Assembly (NCBI GenBank): GCA_023055425.1
Contig: JALGPY010000007.1
Location: 13,774,001 to 13,838,000, forward strand
Direction: 5' to 3'
DNA from: Linanthus parryae
Lineage: Eukaryota; Streptophyta; Magnoliopsida; Ericales; Polemoniaceae
DNA: 64,000 nt
Within the stretch, counting starts at the first letter, position 1. The number at the start of each line of letters is the position of its first letter. The notes beneath the pieces were generated by a model. It was not told where the DNA came from. It did not search any database and was given only the letters and a program-made list of their open reading frames with translations. This document shows, piece by piece, positions 35,145 to 45,600 of the stretch. A program made the translations under genes and the position numbers.

Positions 35145-35775
35145 TGTAGATACTGCTTTCTGACATGACAGATCTTAGCCACGTGGCAACCATCCAGCAC
35201 ACCATATTGTGCTCCACACACACTGGATCACCAGCCGAGCTGATCCATGTGGGGGCTGCGAGACAGAGCCCTCGCATACCACTGCACGGGACTTGTAGGG
35301 ACTTAGTGGTCTGGAGGCTAGAGTAAGCCCTGTCGCGTGCGAGCCAAGCCCGCGCGCGACCTTTAGTAACTGTTTTGAGAGATCTATGGCACGAGCTCCC
35401 TAGACCCGGTCAATCCGGTCAAACCCGGTCAACCTCGTAACGGTTCCGGTACTTGCGCACCACGTGCTCTAACGGTTCCTATATACTCGGACGAACGTGC
35501 CGTTATGGTTAAGCTAATTAAGCCGCCATCAATGGGCGCATTAACCACACTACAACGGTCACGTTCTCCAGTATATATATTATATACCGTTAACCTTTCC
35601 ATACAAAGAAGGACACACTGATATACGCGGAAGCTCTGCCAAACCTCTGTCTCTCTCTCAGACATTGCTACTGACTTACTCTCTCCCTACACACACCCCT
35701 ATTCTTCCTGTGCGATCCCTGATCCACTACGCACGGTGTACACGGAGGTCTCCCTGCCGGAATCTCTTGTGCACA
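35145..35775 (+). mobile_element. 3' LTR of element II
   Basis: 631 bp, TG...CA. It differs from the 5' LTR by a 7-bp longer AT repeat next to the TATA box (about 35570-35590). TCTAACGGTT is at 35468-35477. Confidence 0.95.
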
Positions 35776-37977
35776 CCTAGGTCTCTTCACTCTTGGCGCC
35801 GCAGTCGCTGGAGGAGACGGGTCATCTCCGGGAGGAGACGGAGCCGGAGGATTGTCTATCAGCGAGTCAGCAAAAACATTCATGACTGCGCGAACCTTTG
35901 TTTCAACCTCAGCGTCCATCCTCCATGAAAGCCGGAACGGCTGCTGTTGTTTTCTGGTGGCAACAATGGTGTTGACCAGTGACTTGGAGCGATCACCAGC
36001 TGCGAATCTCCGCACATGACACTACAACAGTACAGAATAAAAGTGTCAGCACAAGGAAATCGAGAAAACTTAACACATGCGAAGAAAAACGCTTACCTCA
36101 GCAAAAGCCTTGCTGTATCTGACGACTTGCGTGTCGCCCTTCTTGATTGCGGCGACCTGCTCCTTCAGAATGAAATCAGGGCACAAATGGTTCTCACGGT
36201 CCCACAGTGAGTAGCAACCATACTCAGACTCGCTCAAACTGCAATTGGGGCGAAACGGAAAAGAGTTTCTTTTGAGCAAAGGGGCCCTACCTGGCTGCGC
36301 CGCCGACTCCGTCTCAATCCTCGTTTGCTGGGCAACCCAGTATGCGAGCCAGTTCTGGGAACAACCACCCTCGCGGGTACCCGCAGGCTGCTCGAAAGGA
36401 AGGTTGTTCATAAAAACCGTCTTGCACTCCTTTGTGAGCAAGCGCTTGTAGCATCCTCTGACAATGGACTGGGGCCAGATTGATGGGGCCACAGCGTCAA
36501 AACCAAACTGAGGAGAGACTCGAGTAGGGTCAACATCCACTGTAAGCTTTTCATACCTTGGCGCGAGCTCACGAATATGCTCTGCAAGGGCAGGAAGGGA
36601 ACCTCGCAGACACCAGCAAAAGAATTCGCGATAGCGCTCGTGGAAATGCGGTCCCTTCTCAAAGAGAAGCTCTTCTGAAAAGACCATACCTTTGGAGGGG
36701 TATAGCTTTGGAAACCATCGTACATTCTCAATGCGCGTGGCATAGGGCCTGGCAGTAAACTCCTTCCGTTTGTCGCATATCAAACTCCAAGCGCACTTGG
36801 TGTTGCTTGCTCCAAACCATCTTGCAGCTCTTCCGCTGTTGCGTGCTTCTGTCTCGCCTGGGGGACACCACTTATCAAGTTGAAGAGCAGTTGGAGCATA
36901 AGACGGCCAGCGCTCGAAAACCCACATTGTCAAAAAGGAAATATTGACAAAGGTCAGGACATCGAGGCGGCCGCGCGACTCCCTCATAGCCAGAACCAGC
37001 TGATCGAGCCTATAATACAGCGTGCCCAAAACCAAGGGTCCGAGTGCGACTCTCTGGCCAAGGGCGAGCCTCACAGCAAGTGGCAGCACATGGTAGAAGA
37101 CTCCGTCATGGGGGTGACCATCAATCAGGTACCTCGACAGCCAGGCACAGAGAAAAGCACAAAGGGTCAAATGATAGCCCTTGCCCTCTACGTAATTGTC
37201 GGCCTCCGGGTCCTCACTCTGAAGTTTCTTGGTAATACCGCTGTTCGCATAGTCTCGGAAGAAGTACTGCAACCATTTGTTCCAGGTATTCTTCGCAGAC
37301 GTATCAACCAGCTGCCAGTTCGGAAGGGGCTTTGTAGTGGTCCACCGAGTGGAGATTTTCTTCACCTCTGCTAGGCATTCCTCCATCTGCGTATATAAGG
37401 CAATCTCCGCAGATGTCCTCAAGGGACTCAGAGGGTCCACTTCACCCATGGGGGAAAGTTCGTACAGCATTTGCACGTCCTCGAGCGTGGGGGCAGCCTC
37501 GAACTCAGCAAAATGGAACGTGTGAGTCGCAGGCGAGTAGCGGGACAGAAGGTCTAGAAGCATGGATTGATCCAGCTTCACGGCAGCACCCTTCATAGCA
37601 CGGATAGCAAAATACACGCCGGCTTCGTTAAGAGTCTCGGCGTGATGATCCAACACGTGGTCAATCCACTCATCCATATAGTCCAATTTCTGGACGAACG
37701 CCTGAGTAGAAATCGCAGTATACGGGAAGTGCCCGTTCTCGATCCCCAATCGAACTACATCCTCGGAACCAACCCACTCGAGCAGGGCTGAGTTAACTGG
37801 GCGAGTCAACGTCAGCAATCGCTCAGCGGGAACAGGATCAGGCATCCTCTTCGCCTTTATCCTCGCATGGTAGAAATCTTTGCCGCCTAAAAAGGGGGCT
37901 TTTCGCCACAAGGCCTGTGGAAGGTCGGGTATCTCTTCATCTTCCTTGACGGGTCTGGTTACTCTTGTCTTGGCCAT
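35776..37977 (-). pseudogene. Antisense gene of element I, 5' portion (exon 1 and start of exon 2)
   Basis: Exon 1 (37977-36097) is fully open and 1881 nt long, as in the intact copies. Exon 2 starts at 36021 after a GT-AG intron and is cut at 35776 by element II; the rest resumes at 20388. CCTAG occurs on both sides as the target duplication. Exon 1 carries the mobile-domain-like part. The sequence is closer to element 0 than to element II at several sites (for example QQTRIE rather than QQARIE). Confidence 0.87.
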
Positions 37978-38664
37978 TCCTGCGAAAGAGCAAGAAAAAG
38001 GGGGGAGAAATACCACACTTCAGTTTGAATTTTGGAATTCAAGATCTATGCGAAGGAAAACGAACAGTTCCGGTATCGATTTCAGAAATTGGGGAATTGC
38101 AAGATCCAATATTGTTGGAAGATTAAAACGAAGCAGGCTCAAAGATCAAAGCCTCTTCACAAATTTCATGGGTTTACAGATTCAACGCAGTTCAAGGCGA
38201 ACACTAGTATTTTAAATCAAAAGTAAACGAGGCCAACCTGGTTTTCTTGAAGCCTGCTTGGATACGCACAATTGAAGAACACGGATTGCAGTTCTGAACT
38301 GGTGATTGATTATCTGGATCTGCTCTCGAAGATCTTCGGGTACCATTCACTTTAAGAGGAAAAAGCGATGCTTTGCAATAATGGGGGATACAAGGTATTT
38401 ATCCAAAACAATGAAGGGTTGCGTCCTTTCGATAGTCGAATCGCAACCGTCACCGTCGAATCGCGCAATCACAGGACAAGCTGACGTCACGCCTAAAACC
38501 CTAAAGGTCAGACGGCACGACTCTAGGGGTTTTAGGTCATAATGACACGCACGGGGGCTGAACTTACCCGTATTTGAATTGGTGCGTGGCGGCGACGCGC
38601 ATGTTGGTTTCCGCGCATGGAAGTCTATACGGCTATGAGTCTTCACGCGCAGAAAGGGGGCTAA
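37978..38664 (-). promoter_or_regulatory. Likely leader and promoter of the antisense gene (element I)
   Basis: Homologous to 7479-8166 and 34469-35144, with the same TATA-like box (about 38395), splice acceptor before the ATG, and polypurine tract at the LTR boundary. No ORF with known domains. Confidence 0.5.
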
Positions 38665-39290
38665 TGTAGATACTGCTTTCTGACATGACAGATCTTGGCC
38701 ACGTGGCAGCCATCCAGCACACCATATTGTGCTCCATACACACTGGATCACCAGCCGAGCTGATCCATGTGGGGGCTGCGAGACAGAGCCCTCGCATACC
38801 ACCGCACGGGACTTGTAGGGACTTAGTGGTTTGGAGGCTAGAGTAAGCCCTGTCGCGTGCGAGCCAAGCCCGCACGCGACCTTTAGTAACTGTTTTGAGA
38901 GATCTATGGCACGAGCTCCCTAGACCCGGTCAATCCGGTCAAACCCGGTCAACCTCGTAACGGTTCCGGTATTCGCGCACCACGTGCTATAACGGTTCCT
39001 ATATACTCGGACGAACGTGCCGTTATGGTTAAGCTAATTAAGCCGCCATTAATGGGCGCATTAACCACACTACAACGGTCACGTTCTCCAGTATATATAG
39101 ATCGTCAACCTTTCCATACAAAGGAGAACACACTGCCATACGCGGGAGCTCTGCCAAACTTCTATCTCTCTCTCAGACATTGCTACTGACTTACTCTCTC
39201 CCTACACACACCCCTATTCTTCCTGTGCGATCCTTGATCCACTACACACGGTGCACACGGAGGTCTCCCTGCTGGAATCTCTTGTGCACA
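38665..39290 (+). mobile_element. 3' LTR of element I
   Basis: 626 bp, the same length as the 5' LTR. It differs by about five substitutions clustered near 39109-39112 and 39155-39160. It ends CTTGTGCACA and is followed by the CCCGG duplication. Confidence 0.95.
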
Positions 39291-39295
39291 CCCGG

Positions 39296-39639
39296 TCAAC
39301 CCCGTAACGGTTCCGGTATTCGTGCACCACGTGCTCTAACGGTTCCTATATACTCGGACGAACGTGCCGTTATGGTTAAGCTAATTAAGCCACCATTAAT
39401 GGGCGCATTAACCACACTACAACGGTCATGTTCTCCAGTATATATAAATCGTCAACCTTTCCATACAAAAGGGAGAACACACTGCCATACGCGGAAGCTC
39501 TGCCAAACCTCTGTCTCTCTCTCAGACATTGCTACTGCCTTACTCTCTCCCTACACACACCCCTATTCTTCCTGTGCGATCCTTGATCCACTACACACGG
39601 TGTACACGGAGGTCTCCCCGCCGGAATCTCTTGTGCACA
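39296..39639 (+). mobile_element. 3' LTR of element 0, right fragment
   Basis: The last 344 bp of the element 0 LTR, resuming after the CCCGG duplication. It carries TCTAACGGTT (about 39341) and CACGTG, and ends GTGCACA at 39639. Confidence 0.93.
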
Positions 39640-40278
39640 GGGGGGCCAAGGTAAAAAAAAATCGATCTCATTTAAAAAAAATATTAGACATTTTAACTTC
39701 AATTTTAGATATTTTATTAATATTAATAATTAGTTCATTATTGAAATAACAAATACCTTACAGCAGCCCATAATTTCATGTTAGTATTTCCTTACCTGAT
39801 CAATAAAATACTTTGATATTATTACATCTTTGTGAAGATAGAAGATGAAAATCAAAATTATGAATTTGTTTGAGTTAGTCAACATCAAGTTAATCTTATC
39901 AGATCCTTCATAGTGTTGAACTCAGTAACAAATTTGACACCTTAGAAAACTGTGGAGTACATGAATGTAAACTAGGTGCATCTCTACTTCTAAGGCAGAT
40001 CCCAGGGGGGCCAACGGCCTGCGTTGAAGTAGCTACAGTTTCGTCCCTGGTCCCCAACATACTCTGTCATTCCCGGGAGGCTGTGGTGGGCACTTTGGCA
40101 GTCATGAAGGAGTCGTAAGGTAGTAACAATTTTTGTATCTATCTCTCTCCTGCTTTGATTTAATAAATAAATATTTTTATAGTTTTATACCTAAAAATTT
40201 ATGTAAAATACATGACACTATTGGAGCAAACACTAAATTGTTCACTTATACGAATAAAAATTTAGTTAATTTATAATT
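39640..40278. other. Non-coding flank right of the retrotransposon block
   Basis: AT-rich, with no ORF or motif I can assign. It starts GGGGGGCCAAGG, and a similar GGGGGGCCAACGG recurs near 40006, so element 0 may have landed in an older repeat. Confidence 0.4.
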
Positions 40279-41648
40279 GGGTAAATTACATATAGATGAC
40301 ATGTGGTTTGGGCTCGGTTCACTTAACTGACCAAGTTTTTCAAAGTTTCACTTGACTAACCCGTGGTTTGATTCGTTTATCACTTAAGTATTATGTCCAT
40401 AAATCCGTTAATAAACATAACTGCTAATTGCATTTTGACCCCCTTGATTGAAATTTACACTCAACTTAACCCCAAAAAAAATCAAAAAAAAAAAAAACAA
40501 AAACAAAAAAAAACAACAAAAAAACAAGGGATTTGTTTCAATCAAGAACAAGAGAGAAGAAGGGCGATAAGAGAGGAACGGGAAGAAAGAAGATGGGGGT
40601 TTCATGATCTCAAATCGGTGGTTTCGAAATAAAGGGGTACGACTTCCACCAAAGCTCGCCGGTGTCATGGTGGTTTCTATACTCTAGTGGCAGCTAAGGT
40701 GTTTAATGGTCGTGGAAGCAGAGAAAGAGAGGGAGAAAAGAGACTGGGTTCTCTGTGGTTTGGTGATCGGAATCCATAGAGGCTGGAGGGCGGCTGTAGT
40801 TGCCATTGAGTTGGGTTTCGCTAGATTGAAAGGGAACGTAGTGGTAGTTTTGGTCGAAGGAGGATGGCTTTGGTGGTGGTAATAGGTGTTGTTCGTCACT
40901 GTGTAAGGGTTCAAAAAGACCCGAATGAGGCAGTGTTAGTGTTATCGATTAATTGAGTTTAATCTCTCTTACAATTTCTCAAATTCTTCTGTTGATTCCT
41001 CTATGTAGTTGTGCGAGGCTTAGTCGTTAATAATTTCAATTTCTCGGCTAAATTGACGATTAATTCAATAAATAAGGTTCATGTTGCTCTTCCCCTTTTC
41101 TGGATTTGGTTGTTTACAATCAGGAATCCTAGTAGTTCTTGTGCCAGGAGAAGATGAAGGAGGAAGAAGAGATAAATTCTAACCGAATGCGAATTCCAGT
41201 TGCAGTTCCATAATGTTACATATTGAAATCAGGTTCGAGATCAAGGGTTCTTGGATGATTGATGATTCGCTTGATGAAGGATGGGTTGGGCAGATTTGTG
41301 GGACATACGGAGAGGTGGTGGTTGGTTGAGATGGGGGAAAAAGACGATGATGATGATGATGATGATGATGATGAGAAGCTTCTTTCACCTGCTAAAGCAA
41401 TTGATTCTTCATCCTTCGTTCAAATGCTCAAATTTGTCTCAAATTAGAAAAGCAATAAGAAACAGAAGATTAGATAAACTAAGGGGGTCAAAATGCAATT
41501 ATGAGTTCTGTTTATTAACAGATTTATGGACGAAATACTTAAGTGATAAACGGATTAAACCACAGGCTAGTCAAGTGAAACTTTTTAAAACTCATGTCAA
41601 TTAAGTGAACCGAGCCCAAAGCACATGTCACCTATCCATAATTTACCC
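40279..41648. mobile_element. MULE-like non-autonomous element with ~160-bp terminal inverted repeats
   Basis: The left end GGGTAAATTACATATAG and the right end (41480-41648, reverse complement GGGTAAATTATGGATAG) match over about 160 bp. The flanks are TTTATAATT (40270-40278) and TTTATAAGT (41649-41657), a 9-bp duplication with one mismatch. Long terminal repeats plus a 9-bp duplication are Mutator-like features. The interior has an A-rich run (about 40470-40530), a (GAT)n repeat (about 41346-41375), short ORFs of no known family and no transposase. Confidence 0.78.
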
Positions 41649-41678
41649 TTTATAAGTGTACCATTAAAGATGCTCTAA

Positions 41679-41933
41679 GATTTGGTTAATGAAGGAAAGC
41701 ATGGTCGCATACAAGGAATTGGCTCCTTGTCCGAGCTAAAGGAGCTAATAAGTAACAGAAGAGATTTGTTGAAATGTTCAGTGGAGATAAGACATGTCAA
41801 ACGAGAAGCAAACAATTCAGCTCATAGTTTTGCTAGTAGAGGTATAGCTGAGGGAGATACTTGTTTTTATACAGAAACGGCTAACGATGTACCACGTCTG
41901 TTCCATCTCTTTCTCCCCAGTCTAAATTTTTGA
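41679..41933 (+). pseudogene. RNase H-like domain fragment (retroelement relic)
   Basis: An open frame of about 85 codons with no clear ATG start (preceded by TAA), ending in TGA at 41931-41933. The segment IRHVKREANNSAHSFASRG matches the C-terminal part of the RNase H domains in plant non-LTR elements and RNase H-like proteins (HVxREAN...AHxxA). The N-terminal half with the first catalytic residues is missing, so this is a relic. Confidence 0.6.
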
Positions 41934-42106
41934 CTCGTATATGGGTCACTTTGACCAGGTGATTTGGCTCGCAAAACAATGAAATTTTTTTGATAATTTT
42001 TTCACCGTATTATAGAACAACTTTTAATTAAAACACCATGAAAATATTATTAAAGATTTGTATTATATTGTTGTTCAAATCACGGGGTGAATAGTGGTAA
42101 AAGCCT
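41921..42106. mobile_element. Foldback MITE, degraded copy
   Basis: The left arm (GACTCGTATATGGGTCACTTTGACC...) and the right arm (CAAATCACGGGGTGAATAGTG) are related inverted repeats. They match the arms of the elements at 56454-56690 and 57778-58037. The copy overlaps the end of the RNase H relic, and its ends are uncertain. Confidence 0.5.
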
Positions 42107-42620
42107 GTTTGGAAAGAAAGAGAAGGAATAGACTACTAATTCGCAAAGATTCTATGGATTTGACTAACCCTGAATAAAGTTTTCTACTTCCTTCCAAAAA
42201 AAAATTTGATCAATTATCTCTCCAAAAAAAAAATAGTATGCGACAAATTTTGGATAATACTGTATGAGATATGTGGTAGAGGCATGAAACCTCATCCCAA
42301 CCCAAGGGTTTATGTGTCGACAACTTACTTGTCAAACGTTTTTTCTGTTTTGCATTAATTTCAAAAAATATTTATAATCCTCGCCTTTTTTCTTCTAAAA
42401 ATAACAATCGCATCCAGACGGTCCAATCTAGCGCGAGTCCACGAATCCTACGGTCTCGATCACAGAGCCCACCGGTCAAACCCACCCACCCTTCTTCACT
42501 CTCTCTGTATCAATTTTCGCCATTTTCACTTCTTTGAACACTGCAGAGCAATGAACGAGCACGAAACGAAATCGTCATCTTCAGATTGTTTTTGCATGAA
42601 TTTTGGTTTTTGAAAGAGAG
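42107..42620 (+). promoter_or_regulatory. Upstream region and 5' leader of the MDAR gene
   Basis: AT-rich, turning pyrimidine-rich (CTTCTTCACTCTCTCTGTATC, about 42491) shortly before the ATG at 42621. No clear TATA box. The segment 42540-42620 is the likely 5' untranslated leader. Confidence 0.45.
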
Positions 42621-45600
42621 ATGGGAAGGGCTTTCGTGTACGTAATACTCGGAGGAGGAGTTGCAGCAGGATACGCCGCTCTCGAGTTCGCAACCAGAGG
42701 AATCATCTCCCATGGTGAACTCTGCATCGTCTCCGACGAACCTGTAAAATCTCCATTCCTTCGTCTTCTGTCTGCAGTAGTAGTGCTTTAATTTTGCCCT
42801 ATCATGTTGGCTGATTTATCGCTCCAGAGTTCAATTAGGGTTTCAAATCGGCGATTGTGTACTGCAATCTGTGAGATTAGCAGTTTTAGTGTGTTTCGTA
42901 AAAATAAATTTCTTTTTTTCCGGACATGTCTTCCTGTCTCACAACAGTTTCAGAAAGCAAGGGGAGATAATTTTGATTAATTTATCTACAACCGATTTTT
43001 TACAATTTTAAAATATCAAATGTTATTTTTATGGAAATGACATGTGTCATATATTTTTGTCATTTTACCATCTCACAGCAAGTTTACAGTTGATTTTATC
43101 AAACAAAATTACTATATCAATATTTCACTGCAGCTTTTACGTAATATTTTCCAAACAACATTTTATCAAGAATTCACAGCAGCTTTTCCACAGTGTTTTC
43201 ACACAGCAGCTTTCTAGCACCGCTACAACATTCCCAAACTAGCCCTATGTTTGACTGATCAAGCCAATTTCATCGTCTAATTTTGGTCATGAAATGACCT
43301 GGTTTTGAAAATTGTGTTCTTTGAGTCTCCAGAAAATAGTGGTATAATTCTGAATTGAGTTCTGACAAATAATCATGTACTATGCAGGTTGCGCCTTATG
43401 AGAGACCTGCCTTAAGCAAAGGCTTTTTGCTCCCAGAAGGTATACCCTGAATCCGAAGAAGGCTTTGTTATTATCAGGATATGTAGTTGTAGAATCTTTG
43501 CTGCTGCAATCAAATACTCCTATGTGAAATTATAATGTGTTGACACATAACTGATATAGAGAATCTATGAAAAACCCTTTCAAATTTCTAATAACATATG
43601 GCACCAAATTGTAATGTGTAACAAGTTTTTTCTATGGTTTCAACTTATTTGCTGTTTTGAGAACAGAACCCGGTCATCTGATGTGACACAAAATCAAAAC
43701 AATAAAGCTAAATACCCAAACATCCAAAGGTTTTACTAAACCAAGACCGTAAACATTCCCATGGTGTCCATCATATCATTTCATCGTGAATACCACCAAT
43801 TCAAATCTGAATGAAACCTTGCGGCAAGCCTTTTTCTCATGCAGCTTTTGTTACTGTTGTTTTCTTCAAAACACCTTTTGGCTTCTCCCTTCTTTTATCT
43901 TGCTAATTAATTTATAATTTCCAGTTCTACCCTCCATTTAAGTTGCCCTCTGATCCTGCACTCAAGTTGCACACGCAATTCATAACGCCAGTACTAGCTC
44001 ATCTACGATGAAGCATACTGAACTTGATTGTGGGAAAGTTACTAAACATTCCGCGTTTTATCTTCTCTTAGATTTGTTGTAGGACGTCACTAAACTGGCG
44101 GATATTTACTGATCTGTTCTCTCGTGCAGATCCAGCACGCTTGCCAGCTTTCCACACTTGTGTAGGTGCCAATGAGGAAATCTTAACTCCTGAATGGTAC
44201 AAGGAACATGGTAATTACATGTTATAATTGTGAAAATTGAATGTCCTAATTGACTTATTAAGAGACAAATCTTTGAGCAGTGACGTGATTCTACTAGTTA
44301 AATGTGTGCTCAATGAAAAATTCTTGTGTGATTTCCTTTTTGCATATATGTCAGGTCCATGGACAAATATGAGTATCTAACCATAAGTCAATTGCTGAAG
44401 TCCATGTGATATCAAAACTTACTTGCAGTTTCAAATATAAGTATAAGGCTCTTAATTTGTTGATCCATTGAGGTTCAGATGGAGACACACCACTGTTGAC
44501 ACTGTGTTTTAACATTTCTAATCAATGTTTGTAAATAGAAATTTGTTGAAATGTAAAGGAAGTTAATGTTCTTACACACCATTTTTTGCTGTTTAAGTCT
44601 ATAGTTTAAGAGATGAGATTTCAGACAGATGTAGTCTAACTTATCTCCCATCAAGGCATGCAAAAAAAGACATGACCACGAGTGCGAGAAGATGCCTTCA
44701 AAAGAATATCCATTGTTTGACGCGGCTTTTTATTTAGCTCTTGGAAATAATCAAGCAAGCAACATGCACTGCTGTTGCAAGACGAGTCGATATAGTCAAT
44801 GAGACACTTTATCTTGAATTCTCCTCTGAACTTGATATTCCTTACGTGCCCGTCAACTATGCAGCCTGAGAAATGTTGAGTTTTGTTTTTATGCTTTTCA
44901 TTTCTGAGTTGGATGATGTGGCTATTACATTCTTGTAAATGTCATTGTTTGGTGCTGTTGTTTCAACATACAGAGAGAATGAATCCTGGTGCTAGTTGGT
45001 GTTTTGTATGTTCTATTACCTTTTGCCAAATATTACTAATACAAGTCATAAACCATGTTCGTGTTTCTTATTACAACCTATCTAATGCGTACATTCTTGT
45101 GCGTCTTGTTCACTAGAAACTTTTGTCTTTAGCGGTTTCTTCCTTCTGTACCAAGAAGCATCACGTAGCTGTCCTGCATTTGATCAGAATTACACTTTTG
45201 TGACAAAGCAACTGATATGGATTTCGTTATTTGATGGTTCTTAGTGCCTCGCTGGGATTGATGTTGAAATTTCACTGATTTGGGGCTTGTTGACAATTTC
45301 TTAGTCTTGCAGTTGCTCCTTGTTTCTGTTCTATAGACTCATACAATCAGCACTTGGTTTGCTGACTCTCATGAATGGAGAACACTTTTTTTCATACATG
45401 GATTGAATTAGCTTGTACATTCATCTGAAGATTGGATGGGGTGTTTGTACGCATAAACAGACAGCATGAGGTTCATATAATTAAGAGAACTTGAAGGAGA
45501 AACTCGGTACTTGTAATTTTGTTTGGGCAATGAATTGCTATAGGCATCTTCATGCATATGCTTGGGTTCATGAGCATTTTGCATTATACTCTAGCAAACA

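Larger units (their letters stand above)
20389..35775 (+). mobile_element. Tat-type Ty3/gypsy element II, inserted in the antisense gene of element I
   Basis: Complete 15,387-bp element flanked by CCTAG (20384-20388 and 35776-35780). Its LTRs (20389-21012, 624 bp; 35145-35775, 631 bp) appear identical except for a 7-bp length change in an AT repeat beside the TATA box, so it is the youngest insertion in the block. Gag-protease and pol each carry one frameshift; the antisense gene is intact. Confidence 0.96.
8450..39290 (+). mobile_element. Tat-type Ty3/gypsy element I, inserted in the 3' LTR of element 0
   Basis: Complete element with 626-bp LTRs at both ends (8450-9075 and 38665-39290), flanked by CCCGG at 8445-8449 and 39291-39295. 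Element II lies inside it. Without element II and one duplication it is about 15.4 kb. By eye the two LTRs differ at about five positions, so the insertion is young. Gag-protease has two nonsense codons, pol has a frameshift, and the antisense gene is broken by element II and a 4-nt deletion, so it cannot make its own proteins. Confidence 0.95.
1..39639 (+). mobile_element. Tat-type Ty3/gypsy LTR retrotransposon, element 0 (outermost, 5' truncated by the window edge)
   Basis: The window opens inside the integrase C-terminus of this element and runs through its hairpins, tandem array, antisense gene and the first part of its 3' LTR (8167-8449). Element I then interrupts that LTR, which resumes at 39296 and ends at 39639 with the family terminus GTGCACA. 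Joined, the LTR is 627 bp, the same as in the other copies. The left LTR and the target duplication are outside the window; the five bases after the right end are GGGGG. The Tat assignment rests on gag, the second RNase H, the integrase and the antisense gene seen in the complete copies. Confidence 0.9.

Noticed and set aside
39640..40020. hAT transposase remnant next to the retrotransposon block
   Set aside because: Repeated GGGGGGCCAA words suggested an older element, but I could not find ends, a duplication or a readable frame.
40393..40914. Short ORFs inside the first MULE-like element as host genes
   Set aside because: They are short, flanked by A-rich sequence, and match no family I recognise; no splice structure supports them.
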